Origin: JAHEDT01 sp963825615
Lineage (GTDB): Bacteria > Desulfobacterota > Desulfuromonadia > Desulfuromonadales > BM103
NCBI GenBank assembly: GCA_963825615.1
Contig: CAWGTV010000003.1
Location: 372,001-436,000 of the forward strand
Direction of reading: 5' to 3'
Length of the DNA: 64,000 nt
The position numbers were made by a program, and so were the translations under genes. Below are positions 36,382 through 46,703 of the stretch, piece after piece. The notes beneath the pieces are model-generated. The model was not told the DNA's origin, did no database searches, and saw only the letters and a program-made list of their open reading frames with translations. Numbering within the stretch: the first letter of the stretch is position 1; each line of letters starts with the position of its first letter.

Positions 36382-37670
36382 GACAGAATCCATCGATCGA
36401 GGACCTGGAGGGTTCTTTGTGTTGCACCCCGGTTCTCGGCGAGGAGATGATAACCATTTTCGCCGATGTGCTGTGCCTCGGCAGGATTTTCAATCAACAG
36501 GCGCATTTGTCGCACAAGGTCCTCGGCGTTCTTGACTTGCAGACCGGCGTGTGCAGCTTTAACAAGGCGGCCAATTTCCTTGAAATTCTGCATGTGACTG
36601 CCATACAGGACGGGTTTTTTTAGTAATAACGCTTCAAGAATGTTGTGCCCGCCAATGTTCACCAGGCTGCCACCGACAAACACCAGGTCCGCCAGGGCAT
36701 AAAATTTCAACATTTCACCAAGTGTGTCAACAATCATCACTTCGCCGGGCTGGAGTGTCCTGTTAAAAGTCTGCAGGGTGCTACGCAAGGTTCCGGGGAC
36801 ATGCAGTCTGACGAGATCTTCCTGTACCTGACGACAGCGTTCCGGATGCCTTGGGACCATCACCAGGAACAGCCTTGGGCAGATCATACGCAACTGCAGG
36901 TAGACATCGATCAGCTGTTTCTCCTCTCCCTCATGCGTACTGCCGGCAACCCAAACGAGGCCATTTTCAGGCAATTTGAGTTCACTTCTTAAGGCCTCGA
37001 GATCAACATCAAGCTCTGGCGGATGCATATCAAACTTGAGATTGCCGGTCACCTGAACACGTCCGACGGATGCACCAAGATGGCGTATGCGCCTTGAGTC
37101 CTGTTCTGATTGCATGCAGAAGGCGGAGATGCTATCGAGGATCGGCAACAGCAGTTTGCCGGCCATGCGATAGCGGGGGAAAGAGCGGTCTGAGATTCGG
37201 CCGTTCACCAGAACAATGGGGATGTTGCAGCGTTTGGCCTCAAGGACAAAATTCGGCCAAATCTCTGTTTCCACGAGGACGACCAGGTCCGGTTTGATGA
37301 GGTTGAGGGCTTTGCGGACAATCCAGCGTAAATCGAAGGGGAAAAAGATGTAGTAATCAATCTCGGCAATACCGGTCGTGATTTCCCGCCCACTTTCAGT
37401 GACATTTGAGAGCAGCAGCAACGCATCAGGGTAGCGTTCTCGCATTGCTTTGAGTAGCGGAATTGCCGCGCGGGTTTCACCGACAGACACGGCATGCACC
37501 CAGACAACTTTACGCCCATGCAGCAAGCTGCGAAAATCCTGTGCGTAACTGCCAAGACGCTCCCGGACCCCTCTGCGCGTCTTGCCATAACGCACGCCGC
37601 GGTAGAGGTAATATGGCACCAGGAACAGAGCCGAAGCATAGAGAATCAGGTCATACAGCAGATAAACCAT
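36378..37670 (-). CDS. waaA: 3-deoxy-D-manno-octulosonic acid (Kdo) transferase
   Basis: 430 residues, GT30 family. After an N-terminal membrane anchor (LILYASALFLVPYYLYRGVR), VVWVHAVSVGETRAAIPLLK contains the catalytic Glu, followed by LVETEIWPNFVLEAK and the C-terminal VWVAGSTHEGEEKQLIDV and GGSLVNIGGHNILEALLLKK. It adds Kdo residue(s) to lipid IVA; the number cannot be read from sequence. It overlaps the preceding acyltransferase gene by 20 bases and lpxK by four. Confidence 0.93.
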   Translation of the reverse strand: MVYLLYDLILYASALFLVPYYLYRGVRYGKTRRGVRERLGSYAQDFRSLLHGRKVVWVHAVSVGETRAAIPLLKAMRERYPDALLLLSNVTESGREITTGIAEIDYYIFFPFDLRWIVRKALNLIKPDLVVLVETEIWPNFVLEAKRCNIPIVLVNGRISDRSFPRYRMAGKLLLPILDSISAFCMQSEQDSRRIRHLGASVGRVQVTGNLKFDMHPPELDVDLEALRSELKLPENGLVWVAGSTHEGEEKQLIDVYLQLRMICPRLFLVMVPRHPERCRQVQEDLVRLHVPGTLRSTLQTFNRTLQPGEVMIVDTLGEMLKFYALADLVFVGGSLVNIGGHNILEALLLKKPVLYGSHMQNFKEIGRLVKAAHAGLQVKNAEDLVRQMRLLIENPAEAQHIGENGYHLLAENRGATQRTLQVLDRWILS

Positions 37671-38319
37671 ATTGTTTCAAATGTTCTCCGGCGGCACGGT
37701 TGGTTTCGTCCATGGCAGCCTGCAGGCGGGCGAGGAAGTCTTCCACGTTTTCATGTTGTTCATAGTTAAGCGCTTCACCGTAAATATACACGGCCTTGCC
37801 CCATGGATATGGCAGAAGAAAGCGATCCCAGGAGTGAAACCGGTGGCCATGACTGCAGGCAAAGGCTGTCGGCACAACCGGGCGACCGGAGATTCTGGCC
37901 AACTCGGCCACGCCTTCCTTGAGGCGATGCCGGGGCCCCTTTGGCCCATCGGGAGTAAAGACCAGGTCGAGAGGCTCCCGTGACAATTCGACCAGTTCCT
38001 TGAACGCCGCTCGCCCTCTCCGGTTGGAGGAACCACGCACCGAACCGATATTGAAATAGTTCATGGTTCGAGAGATCAGTTCGCCATCCTTTGAAGCGCT
38101 GATGAGAACTTTTGCTCCCTTGCCGCTATAGCCTTTGACCATCAGGAACAGTTGATCGTGCCAGAACGCCAGAATCACCGGCTGTCCGTCATCCCAGAGA
38201 TGTCTGACGTTATGTCCGCCGAGGGTCTCCGGCTGCAAGCGCCGATGCAGCCAGCCGATGACTCGCGCCGCCAGCCCGGGGGCAAGGCCAAGCAGAAGTT
38301 TGTCGGCGAATGAACGCAT
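37651..38319 (-). CDS. DUF374 lysophospholipid acyltransferase-family protein
   Basis: 222 residues. ILAFWHDQLFLMVKGYSG holds the H-x4-D-like acyltransferase motif I used by this family (HDQLFL), SVRGSSNRRGRAAFKELV and LVFTPDGPKGPRHRLKEGVA are the DUF374 hallmarks, and PVVPTAFACSHGHRFHSWDR lies near the C-terminus. DUF374 proteins are common between msbA and waaA in deltaproteobacteria and may add an acyl chain to lipid A or phospholipid. Start and stop overlap msbA (TGATG) and waaA (20 bases). Confidence 0.85.
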   Translation of the reverse strand: MRSFADKLLLGLAPGLAARVIGWLHRRLQPETLGGHNVRHLWDDGQPVILAFWHDQLFLMVKGYSGKGAKVLISASKDGELISRTMNYFNIGSVRGSSNRRGRAAFKELVELSREPLDLVFTPDGPKGPRHRLKEGVAELARISGRPVVPTAFACSHGHRFHSWDRFLLPYPWGKAVYIYGEALNYEQHENVEDFLARLQAAMDETNRAAGEHLKQYGLSAV

Positions 38320-40050
38320 CAGGCATCCCGGAACTGCAAGTCATAAAGGTTGCGGTAGACACCTCCGTGCTCCAGGAGTTCCTGGTGGCTGCCTACTTCC
38401 ACCACCCTGCCCCGTTCCAGAACGATAATCCGGTCGGCATGCATGACCGTCGAAAGGCGGTGGGCAATCACCAGGGTCGTACGGTTTTTCATCAGGTTTG
38501 CCAGAGCCTTTTGCACCACGACTTCACTTTCCGTGTCCAGCGCACTGGTGGCCTCGTCAAGGATCAGGATGGGAGCGTCCTTGAGCAGTGCGCGCGCTAC
38601 ACACAGTCGCTGGCGCTGACCGCCTGAAAGCCGGACCCCCCGATCACCGATCACGGTATCGTACCCCTGGGGGAGCTTTTCGATAAATTCGTCGGCATAG
38701 GCCTGCCTAGCGGCATCGACAACCGACTGGTCATCGGCGTCCAGCCGTCCATAGCAAATATTGTCCCGGATCGAGATGTTGAACAGGAAGGTCTCCTGGT
38801 CAACAAAGGCCAGGTTGTTCTTGAGGCTCTTCATTGACACATCGCGGATATCATAGCCATCAACCTTGATGGATCCCTTTTGCGGATCGTAGAAGCGAGC
38901 CAACAAGCCAACCGCGGTCGATTTTCCGGCACCGCTGGCGCCGACCAGGGCAATCACCTCCCCTGGCCCGGCATGCAGATTGACATCGACGAGAACGGGA
39001 TCGTCACCATAGCTGAAAGAGACGTTATCAAAAACGACATCTCCCCTGGCACGCGGCATGTCAAGTGCATCATGACTTGTCAACGATGTCGCAAGGTTCG
39101 TCAAGCAAAGAAAAGATGCCGTCAGCAGCACCTATCGAGAGCTGGATAGTGTTGCTGACCTTGCTCAATTTTTTGACCGGGTTGAACATCATCATGATGG
39201 CGGCGACAATCGAGAAGAGCTGCCCCTGTGTCATGTCGCCGGAGAGGACGCGCGCGACCCCATACCAAACCACTGCGGCCCCCCCGAGGGAAGCAAGCAG
39301 TTCGACTGCAGGAGCCGTCAGGGAATTGTTTTTGATCACTTTGCGCATAAACCGGTAATAACCCTTGTTTTCATCTTTGAACTTCTGTATTTGATTCTCT
39401 TCGCGTCCGAAGGCTTTGACGACTTTGATGCCGCCGTAAGCCTCCTGCAGGGTCCCGGTCAAAAACCCCATGCTATGCAGGCTACGCTTGACATTAAGCT
39501 TGATTTTTCGCCCAAGGTGGGTAGTTGGAATCACGAAGATCGGCAGCACCAGGAAAGCGACTGATGCCATCTTCCAGTCCTTGTAAAAGGCCAGAGAGAT
39601 CAATCCGACCAGCGTGAAGCTCTCCCGCAAGCCATCCACCAGGGCTTCTGCTGAGGATCGTTGGATGACACCGACATCGTTAAGCACCTTCGAAGTCAGC
39701 ATTCCTGAAGATTGATTGACATGAAAGGCCATCGACAGCTGCATAGACTTTTTGAACAGGTTGTTGCGCAGATCCTGAACGACCAGTTGACCGGCCGTCT
39801 TAACATAATACTCCTGGAAGAAGCGGCCCACGCCCTTGGCGAGCGCCAGGCCGATGATGATGACGGGAACCAGATAAACCAGCTGGTGGTTACCGGCCGT
39901 AATGATCTTGTCGACCAGCGGCTCGATAAAGTTCACGAAGGAGACATCGGTCCCGGCAACGACCAGTGAAAAGATCATGGACAAAACGATACGCCACAGA
40001 TAGGGGCGCGAATAGCCGATCAAACGGAGGTAAATCTCTTTGTTTGTCAT
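38319..40050 (-). CDS. msbA: Lipid A export ABC transporter MsbA, frameshifted
   Basis: Two frames give about 576 residues, a normal MsbA half-transporter. Frame 1 (40050 to about 39085) is the six-helix exporter domain, with YYVKTAGQLVVQDLRNNLFK and the coupling-helix region TLQEAYGGIKVVKAFGREEN. Frame 2 has Walker A ALVGASGAGKSTAVGLLARF, GVRLSGGQRQRLCVARALLK, Walker B PILILDEATSALD and the switch TTLVIAHRLSTV. One extra base near 39080 (GACAAGTCATGAT) explains the break. MsbA flips core-lipid A across the inner membrane and is essential, so a true pseudogene is unlikely. Confidence 0.9.
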
Positions 40051-40063
40051 TTCTCTCTTCTCT

Positions 40064-41230
40064 TTATGCAGGCTGTTGCCTACGGATCATATCGAGCAGC
40101 ATTTTGGCAACCCGATGCGAGCACCCCGGATCGCCGAGCTTGTTTTTCATTCTACGCAGTCCGACTCTCATTGCCTCGGCATAACGCTGATCGTTCAGCA
40201 CATGGAGGGCCTCCTCGGCAAGGACCGGTGCGGTCGCCAATTCCTGAAGGAATTCCGGGACAATGTGCTCTTCGGCGACGATATTCGGCAGGCCGAAGTG
40301 TTTGACCCTCACCAGACATTTGCCGATCGCGTAAGAGAGCGGCGACAATTTGTAAAAAATTGCCATGGGTGTTTCGCTCAACGCAACCTGCAAGGTAACT
40401 GTGCCAGAAACGCTAAGCACAGTGTCGCAGCTTCTGGCAATCTCATAGATGCTGGCTTGACAGCTCTCAACGAATGAAACCGGCAGCCCTTGGGTAAACT
40501 TTGCTGCGACCTCAGCCATCGTCAAAGTGTCGGCAATCGGCACCAGAAAATGAACGTTCGGGTCACGACCACGAATAATATCAGCTGCGGCAACGAGCGT
40601 TTCCAGCATATAGCACAATTCATTGCGGCGACTGCCCGGGAACAGCCCGACCACCTTCTTCTCTGCCGGGATTGCAAGCTGCTGGCGGAGATCGTCACGC
40701 TCTTCATCCTGAGCAAACTCATCCAGCAGTGGATGACCGACATATTTGACCAGGATATTCAATCCCTCATAATAAGCAGGCTCAAAGGGAAAGATAGCGG
40801 CCAGGGAATCGACGACGCCGGCAATTTTTTTCACCCGCCCCCGGCGCCATGCCCAAACCTGGGGGCTGACGTAATACAGCACGGGGACACCAGCCCGCTT
40901 GGCATGCTTTGCCAACCGCAGGTTGAAATCCGGGAAATCGATCAGGACCAGGGCGTCCGGTTTCCGGGCTCCCTTCAGAACCCCCTTGAGCTTTTGAAAT
41001 GAACGCCAGATGACCGGAAAATGGCCGACCACCTCCACGACCCCCATGACTGCCAGTTCTTCACCAGGGATCAGGATATCGCACCCGGCGGCAGCCATCC
41101 TTCGCCCACCGACACCGAAAAACCTGGTCGCAGGAGACAACCTTGTGACCGCTTCGATCAGGTTCGCACCATGCAGGTCACCAGACGCTTCACCGGCCAC
41201 AATCATGATTTGCTTGACAGACATCGTCAT
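40064..41230 (-). CDS. lpxB: Lipid A disaccharide synthase
   Basis: 388 residues, GT19, starting at the ATG at 41230 with a GGAAG ten bases upstream. IMIVAGEASGDLHGANLI is the LpxB start (GEASGD), followed by FFGVGGRRMAAAGCDIL, YYVSPQVWAWRRGRVKKI and KVVGLFPGSRRNEL; a late FGLPNIVAEEHIVPEFLQE is typical. It condenses UDP-diacyl-glucosamine with lipid X. The gene making lipid X (lpxH or lpxI) is not between lpxA and lpxB here. Confidence 0.94.
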   Translation of the reverse strand: MTMSVKQIMIVAGEASGDLHGANLIEAVTRLSPATRFFGVGGRRMAAAGCDILIPGEELAVMGVVEVVGHFPVIWRSFQKLKGVLKGARKPDALVLIDFPDFNLRLAKHAKRAGVPVLYYVSPQVWAWRRGRVKKIAGVVDSLAAIFPFEPAYYEGLNILVKYVGHPLLDEFAQDEERDDLRQQLAIPAEKKVVGLFPGSRRNELCYMLETLVAAADIIRGRDPNVHFLVPIADTLTMAEVAAKFTQGLPVSFVESCQASIYEIARSCDTVLSVSGTVTLQVALSETPMAIFYKLSPLSYAIGKCLVRVKHFGLPNIVAEEHIVPEFLQELATAPVLAEEALHVLNDQRYAEAMRVGLRRMKNKLGDPGCSHRVAKMLLDMIRRQQPA

Positions 41231-41327
41231 ACTTGAAATTCTTCCTGAAATCATTGGCCGTCGAACCGGTCTTTATACAGAGTCCTATAGGTTTAGCGCA
41301 TATGACTTGCTGTCGCTCTGGAAACAA

Positions 41328-41362
41328 TTCAGGCGAGGCAGGCAATTTGCCCCTCGCCTGAA
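41328..41362. terminator. Strong hairpin in the lpxA-lpxB spacer
   Basis: An 11-bp perfect stem (TTCAGGCGAGG at 41328-41338 with CCTCGCCTGAA at 41352-41362) and a 13-base loop lies in the 197-base gap (41231-41427) between lpxA and lpxB. On the minus strand it is followed by TTGTTTCC, a weak T tract, so termination would be partial; it may instead be a processing or repeat-type element. The rest of the gap has no recognisable gene, although the out-of-frame lpxA reading stays open across it. Confidence 0.5.
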
Positions 41363-41427
41363 CATACACTGATCTGACAGGTCCTGCGCTAACTCTTTGT
41401 TCCAGAGAAGCCCAGCGATGGTCAGTT

Positions 41428-42197
41428 CATCGGGCAATACCCCGTTGGCTGTCCTTGATGAAGTTGAGGAAGTGGTCAGTTCAGGACTCTGCTCCACCTC
41501 CTCGGTAATTTGATGCAGGGCCTCCTCCAGGCGCAGGCCGGAGCGATAAATCATGCGATAAGCCTTCTTGATTCCCCGCGTTGTTTCCTCGGAAAAGCCG
41601 CTGCGTTTCAGACCGATCAGATTCAGGCCAACGGTTCTTGCACGGTCGCCCTGAGCAACCGTGTACGGAGGGATATCCTGGGCGACCATGGAGCCGCCGC
41701 TGATCATCGTGTGGCAGCCGATGCGGCAGAACTGGTGAACTGCCGAGAGCCCCCCCAGAATTGCCGAAGACTCGATGGTCACATGACCGGCAAGGGTTGC
41801 GCCGTTTGCCAGGACCACGTGGTTCTCGATGATGCAGTCATGGGCTACATGTGAATAGGCCATAAACAGGTTGTCATTACCGATCCTGGTAACACCGCCA
41901 CCTTCGGCTGTGCCTCTGTTCAAGGTAGTAAATTCCCTGATCCGATTGCGGTCACCGATCTTTAAATAAGTCTTTTGGCCGGCATACTTGAGATCCTGTG
42001 GTGCGGCACCAATGGAAGAGAATTGGAATACTCTGGTTGTCACACCCGATTTCAGTCCAGCCTTCAATGACAACGTGACTGGCAATCCTTGTGCCTGAAT
42101 CGATGGCAACATGCTCGCCAATCACGGCATAGGGCCCGATACTGATATTGTCGGCAAGCCTGGCCCCGGGGTGAATAATGGCTGTCGGGTGGATCAT
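41428..42197 (-). CDS. lpxA: UDP-N-acetylglucosamine acyltransferase, frameshifted
   Basis: About 256 residues after repair. Frame 1 starts MIHPTAIIHPGARLADNISI; removing one C near 42045 joins GCDN to RVFQFSSIGAAPQDLKYAGQ. Hexapeptide repeats continue with THLN-type FTTLNRGTAEGGG and NNLFMAYSHVAHDC-like sequence (catalytic His). A second shift near 41462 gives the true ending DHFLNFIKDSQRGIAR with TGA at 41428; without it the reading continues into non-LpxA sequence. LpxA begins lipid A synthesis by adding the 3-OH acyl chain. Confidence 0.92.
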
Positions 42198-42206
42198 AAA
42201 TGCCCT

Positions 42207-42641
42207 TTATTTATCAGCAAAAGTTGCCCTGAGCTCAGCTTCAGCAGCCACTTTGCCATTGACCATGGCTTTGCCGCAAAAGGTATAGATGCCGCGGCGC
42301 AACTGGAGCACGTCCAATTCGAGTTGCAAAGCGTCTCCAGGAAGCACCGGCTTGCGGAATTTGGCCTTGTCAATGCCGACAAAATAGGGCACTTGATTTT
42401 CACCGACCTCCTTGGCAAGCAGGGCATAAACACCGCCGACCTGTGCCATGGCCTCAAGGATCAGCACTCCGGGCATGATCGGATGGCCTGGAAAGTGGCC
42501 GAGAAAAAACGGCTCGTTAATCGTCACGTTCTTTAAGCCGACAATCCGCTTGCCCGGCTCAAACGAGACAATCCGGTCCACGAGGAGAAATGGATAGCGG
42601 TGCGGCAAGAGCTTCATGATGTCAGTCGCGTTTAGTTCCAT
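42207..42641 (-). CDS. fabZ: 3-hydroxyacyl-ACP dehydratase
   Basis: 144 residues, single hot-dog domain. YPFLLVDRIVSFEPGKRIVG opens the family signature; FFLGHFPGHPIMPGVLILEA holds the catalytic His and Glu. FabZ dehydrates 3-hydroxyacyl-ACP for fatty-acid elongation and competes with LpxA/LpxD for the same pool, which explains its usual place between lpxD and lpxA. Spacing to both neighbours is under 10 bases. Confidence 0.95.
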   Translation of the reverse strand: MELNATDIMKLLPHRYPFLLVDRIVSFEPGKRIVGLKNVTINEPFFLGHFPGHPIMPGVLILEAMAQVGGVYALLAKEVGENQVPYFVGIDKAKFRKPVLPGDALQLELDVLQLRRGIYTFCGKAMVNGKVAAEAELRATFADK

Positions 42642-42643
42642 AA

Positions 42644-43705
42644 TTAGCCTTCTCCCTCCGATAACTTGTTTTTGAGTTCTTCGATCTGCTGCCTGAGCTG
42701 CTGCAGTTCACGACGCATTTTCGGCAGATGCGCCATGGTCATGGCAGCTTTCAGCCATTCACGGTGAGGCATTGCCGGAGCACCCGCGAGCATCTGGTTG
42801 CCATTAACATTGTTGGAAACCCCGCCACGGGCGGCCAAAGTCACATTATCGCCGATCACGATATGACCGGCCACCCCCGCCTGCCCGCCGAGGACACAAT
42901 GCTTACCGATGGCAGTGCTGCCAGCGATACCGACCTGGGCAACCAGCAGGGTATCCTCGCCGACCTGCACATTGTGGGCAACCTGGACAAGGTTGTCGAT
43001 CTTGACGCCACGGCCAATCCTGGTCACTCCCATCGTGCCACGATCGATACAGCTGCAGGCGCCGATTTCGACATCATCTTCGATCACGACGTAGCCAACC
43101 TGAGGGATTTTGTAGTAACCCTGCCCGTCCGGCGCAAATCCGAAACCATCCGCACCAATCACAGCGCCTGGTTGCACAATGACACGATTGCCGAGCACAC
43201 ACTGCTCTCGCACGGTCACATTGGCATGCAACAGACAGTTCTCACCAATGTCAGCATTGGCGCCAATCACCACGTTAGGGTGCAAGCAGGTCCCTTGACC
43301 GATCTTCGCCCCGGCGCAGACAACACAGCCGGGAGCGATGGTGACATTCTCACCGATAACGGCCTGCGCGTGGACATGGGCGCCCGGCAGTATTCCCTGA
43401 CCAAGGTGGGGCGGCACCGTGAAAAAGGCCAAAATCTTGGCAAAGGCCAGGTAAGGATTCTCCACCAGCAGCAAAGGAGTCTGCGTACTCCCCTGTAAAG
43501 ACGGGTGCACGATGATCGCCCCGGCCTGGCAGTCAGCAAACTTTGCCAGGAACTTGGGATTCGCCAGAAAGGATATCTGCTCAGGCCCCGCCTCATCAAG
43601 AGGGGCAATACCGGAAATAGAAGTTGAGGGGTCGCCATCAACGACCCCCCCGACCAAATCCGCCAAAGCAGCCAGGGAGATTGTGCCCCTGAACGTATCA
43701 TGCAT
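42644..43705 (-). CDS. lpxD: UDP-3-O-(3-hydroxyacyl)glucosamine N-acyltransferase
   Basis: 353 residues. The N-terminal uridine-binding domain (ISLAALADLVGGVVDGDPST, ISFLANPKFLAKFADC) precedes a left-handed beta helix of hexapeptide repeats (GADGFGFAPDGQGYYKIPQV, DNLVQVAHNVQVGEDTLLVA with the catalytic His). The C-terminal helix MRRELQQLRQQIEELKNKL is longer and more coiled-coil-like than in E. coli. It adds the second primary acyl chain in lipid A synthesis. Confidence 0.95.
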   Translation of the reverse strand: MHDTFRGTISLAALADLVGGVVDGDPSTSISGIAPLDEAGPEQISFLANPKFLAKFADCQAGAIIVHPSLQGSTQTPLLLVENPYLAFAKILAFFTVPPHLGQGILPGAHVHAQAVIGENVTIAPGCVVCAGAKIGQGTCLHPNVVIGANADIGENCLLHANVTVREQCVLGNRVIVQPGAVIGADGFGFAPDGQGYYKIPQVGYVVIEDDVEIGACSCIDRGTMGVTRIGRGVKIDNLVQVAHNVQVGEDTLLVAQVGIAGSTAIGKHCVLGGQAGVAGHIVIGDNVTLAARGGVSNNVNGNQMLAGAPAMPHREWLKAAMTMAHLPKMRRELQQLRQQIEELKNKLSEGEG

Positions 43706-43711
43706 GACGAT

Positions 43712-44236
43712 CTATTTGCCCTGTTTGTCAAAGGCCTTGATAACTTCATCCGATATATCAATGCTTTCATCGGCATAAACGATAGAACTCTCGGTTTTTT
43801 CGAGGATGATCGTATAACCACCGCTCTTGCCCACTTCCTGCACAACCTTGAGAAGGCTCTCAAGAATCTTGCGGGTAAAATCTGCGTCTGTCTGCTGCAA
43901 GGTCTCCTGGATATCCTTGGTGAACCGCTGGTAATCCTTGACCTTTTGCTGGTAATCACGCTCCTTGGCATTGCGGGCCTCTTCAGAGAGCAGCATGGCC
44001 TGCTTTTCCAGGTCATCTTTGAGTTTTTTCAACTCTTCCTGGCGCTGTTGAACTTCAGCATCGTAGCTCTGCACCTTGGCCTTGATCTTCTCCTTGGCTT
44101 CCTTGCCGGCAGACGACATATTCAAAGCCTTCTGCAGATCGACGTATCCGATCTTCTGTGCCTGTGCCTGTGCCAGCACAGGGGAAGTGACCAGGCCAAA
44201 GCCAACCAACAGCAGGACAACAAACTTCTTCATCAT
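43712..44236 (-). CDS. skp: Periplasmic chaperone Skp/OmpH
   Basis: 174 residues with a signal peptide (KKFVVLLLVGFGLVTSPVLA, cleavage after AQA or ALA-like site). The mature protein is a long charged helix pair (KIKAKVQSYDAEVQQRQEEL, KLKDDLEKQAMLLSEEARNA) and a C-terminal strand region (YTIILEKTESSIVYADESID), as in OmpH. Skp holds unfolded outer-membrane proteins in the periplasm for BamA, encoded 32 bases upstream in transcription order. Confidence 0.92.
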   Translation of the reverse strand: MMKKFVVLLLVGFGLVTSPVLAQAQAQKIGYVDLQKALNMSSAGKEAKEKIKAKVQSYDAEVQQRQEELKKLKDDLEKQAMLLSEEARNAKERDYQQKVKDYQRFTKDIQETLQQTDADFTRKILESLLKVVQEVGKSGGYTIILEKTESSIVYADESIDISDEVIKAFDKQGK

Positions 44237-44268
44237 AATCTCCTTGCTAAGTGAACTTTCTCTGAGTT

Positions 44269-46530
44269 TTAAAAGAAACGCCCGATCATGAAATCGAACT
44301 TGCCACCGGACTCATAATCCCTTTGATCAAGATTGAACCCGTATTCGAAACGCATCGGGCCAAGCGGACTCGCCCAGCGAATCCCCGCACCGGCGCTGTA
44401 GCGCCATGATGCGAAAGCCTTGTCGTCCTCTCCCCAGTAATCATCACTACTCCAGGTATTGCCAACATCGAAGAAGGTGACACCCTTGATCTGCAGTTCC
44501 TTATACAGGGGGAAGATATATTCGAAATTAAAATACGTTTCAGTATCGCCACCGATAAAGTCACCGTACTCGTCACGCGGGCCGACTTCACGGTTCTCAA
44601 AACCGCGGATGTTATAGATGCCGCCGAGATAGAACCTCTCGTCGATAGGGACTTCATCACTGTCCAGGGAATGGACAAAGCCAAATTGACCGTGGGCAGA
44701 GAAAACCGTGTCCCACTTCCAGGGCCAGAATTTACGGGCATCGAGAATATACTTGCTGAATTTTTCCGTGCCGCCGAGACCGGCAATTTCCCAGGAGACA
44801 CTCGAGTCGAGCCCTGAGGAGGGGTCCAGGCGGTTGTCGGTGGTATTGTAAGACAAGGTGGTGGTTACGGAGCTGATGATTGATTTGCCTTCCTGGTCCT
44901 TGATGTCGGAGGAAGCGAACTCACTGACATCGTAGATTTTCACATCTGCTAAACGGTAAATCACAGAAAGCCTGGTAATATTCACCGATAGGATGACCGG
45001 CTTTTACCGCAAAGCCTTGAGATTTACGGCTGTAATCATCGTAATCACGGTTAGTTAAAAATATATCCGCACCCAGCGTCCAGCGCGTATCGAGAAAATA
45101 CGGGTCGGTCAAGCCCAGCTGATAGGTCGAGCTCGACCCGCCGAAAGACCCGGAGAGGTTCAGTTTCCACCCTCGACCGAGGAAGTTCTCCTGGGTGATG
45201 GACCCCTGGACGACAAAACCATCGACCGATGAATAGCCGCCACCGATACTGAAAGTTCCGGTGGAACGCTCCTTGACGTTGACGTCAACATTCATGTGGT
45301 TTTCATCGGATCCGGAACTGGTGCTGATATCCACGGCTTCAAAAAAGCCGAGGTTATTGATGCGCGCCTTGCTTTTCTTCAGGTTGGTGGCGTTGAACAG
45401 ATCGCCTTCCACCAGCTTCATCTCGCGGCGCACGACCTTGTCGCGCGTCTTGGTGTTGCCGGTAATATTGATCCTCTCCACTGACACCTGGGGGCCCTGC
45501 TCGATATCAAACATGATGTCGATCAGGTGCGACTGGTCATCAGCACGGGTCAGCGGAGTCACGTTGGCGTACGCGTAGCCCTGGTCGGCATAGACATCAG
45601 TGACATCGCCCACCCCCTTGCGTAATTTTGCGCGGGAAAAGACCTCACCCGGAGCGAGCGGCAACATGGCAAGCAGCTCTTCCTTCCCCTGAATCAGGTC
45701 ACCCTGAACATCGAGGTTGCTGACCTTGTACTGGGCGCCTTCATCGATCTTGATGAGCAGCAGCATGTGTTTCTCATCGTCAACCAGGCTGATGACCGGC
45801 TCACGGACCTTGACACGCACATAACCTTCGTTGAAGTAGAGGTCGGCAATCCTCTCGAGGTCCTGGTCCAGTAGCAGCTGATTGTAGTTGCCGCGCCCGG
45901 TTATCCAGGAAAAGATCCACTTTTTCTTGCTTTCCATGGCATCCTGCAGGTCGCCTTCGTCGAAAACCGTGTTTCCCTCGAAGCGGATATCCTTGATGCG
46001 GACAATTTCACCTTCCTTGATCCGGAAAGTCACCAGCGTTTCATTGTCTTCGTTGACATGGCTGTCTGCGGTGATCTGGGCCGCGTAATACCCTTCCTTG
46101 GTGTATTCGGCCTTGATCATCTCAACACTTTTGGCCACTTCGAAAGGGTCATAGATATCGGGGATGCGCACGGTGATCACCTCGCGCAATTTCTCCGTTT
46201 TGAGCTCCTCGTTCCCCTCAAAGCGGACATTGCGCACCAGGGGTCGCTCCGTCACCTTGAAGGTCAACACCGAGGCCCCCGGTTCGCCTGATATTTCCGC
46301 GGCGATATCGGAGAAGCGGTCCATGCGGTAGATATCCGCCATGGCGGCTGTCGATATCGGCAGAGGTCACCGTCTGTCCCGGCTTGATGATGCATGGCAT
46401 TCAGCACATCAATCGACTTCACGCGCTGGTTGCCTTCAACCACAATATCGGCAAGCAGAAATTCCTGGGCTGCCCATGCGGGAAAAGCCAGAGACAGGCA
46501 GATCAGTAATGAAAGGGCCCTCTTGAACAT
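44269..46530 (-). CDS. bamA: Outer-membrane protein assembly factor BamA, frameshifted
   Basis: About 753 residues. The ATG at 46530 has GGAG five bases upstream and a signal peptide (FKRALSLLICLSLAFPAWAA). POTRA domains follow (EFLLADIVVEGNQRVKSIDV; PLVRNVRFEGNEELKTEKLR; IVRIKDIRFEGNTVFDEGDL; ERINITGNTKTRDKVVRREM), then the Omp85 barrel with FYLGGIYNIRGFENREVGP (the RGF motif region) and a C-terminal Phe (FDFMIGRFF). Shifts near 46390, 46345 and 44975 split it into four pieces; IKPGQTVTSADIDS bridges the first two. The gene is essential, so sequence error is the likeliest cause. Confidence 0.93.
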
Positions 46531-46573
46531 ATCAGCTCCACTCCAAGTCATGATACCAGTTGAAAATCGGGTC

Positions 46574-46602
46574 ATTATATGGGATCGCTGGCTGAAGGTA
46601 AA
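46574..46602 (-). promoter_or_regulatory. Predicted sigma-70 promoter for bamA-skp-lpx
   Basis: Minus-strand TTTACC (46602-46597), a 17-base spacer and a perfect TATAAT (46579-46574). Transcription would start near 46567, about 37 bases before the bamA ATG. It lies in the 173-base gap between lolD and bamA, which holds nothing else recognisable, and suggests that bamA and the lpx genes can be expressed independently of lolCD. Confidence 0.65.
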
Positions 46603-46703
46603 CCATAAATTAGCCCGGCAAGGCGCAAATGACCATGCCTTAGAGGCCTCGCAAAGGGCCTTCTGCATCGGGGAATATGCTTATGTCAAAACATTCAAGT
46701 GTG

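Noticed and set aside
44269..46530. bamA as a pseudogene
   Set aside because: It has three frame breaks but all domains and the terminal Phe are present, and the gene is essential; sequence error is far likelier.
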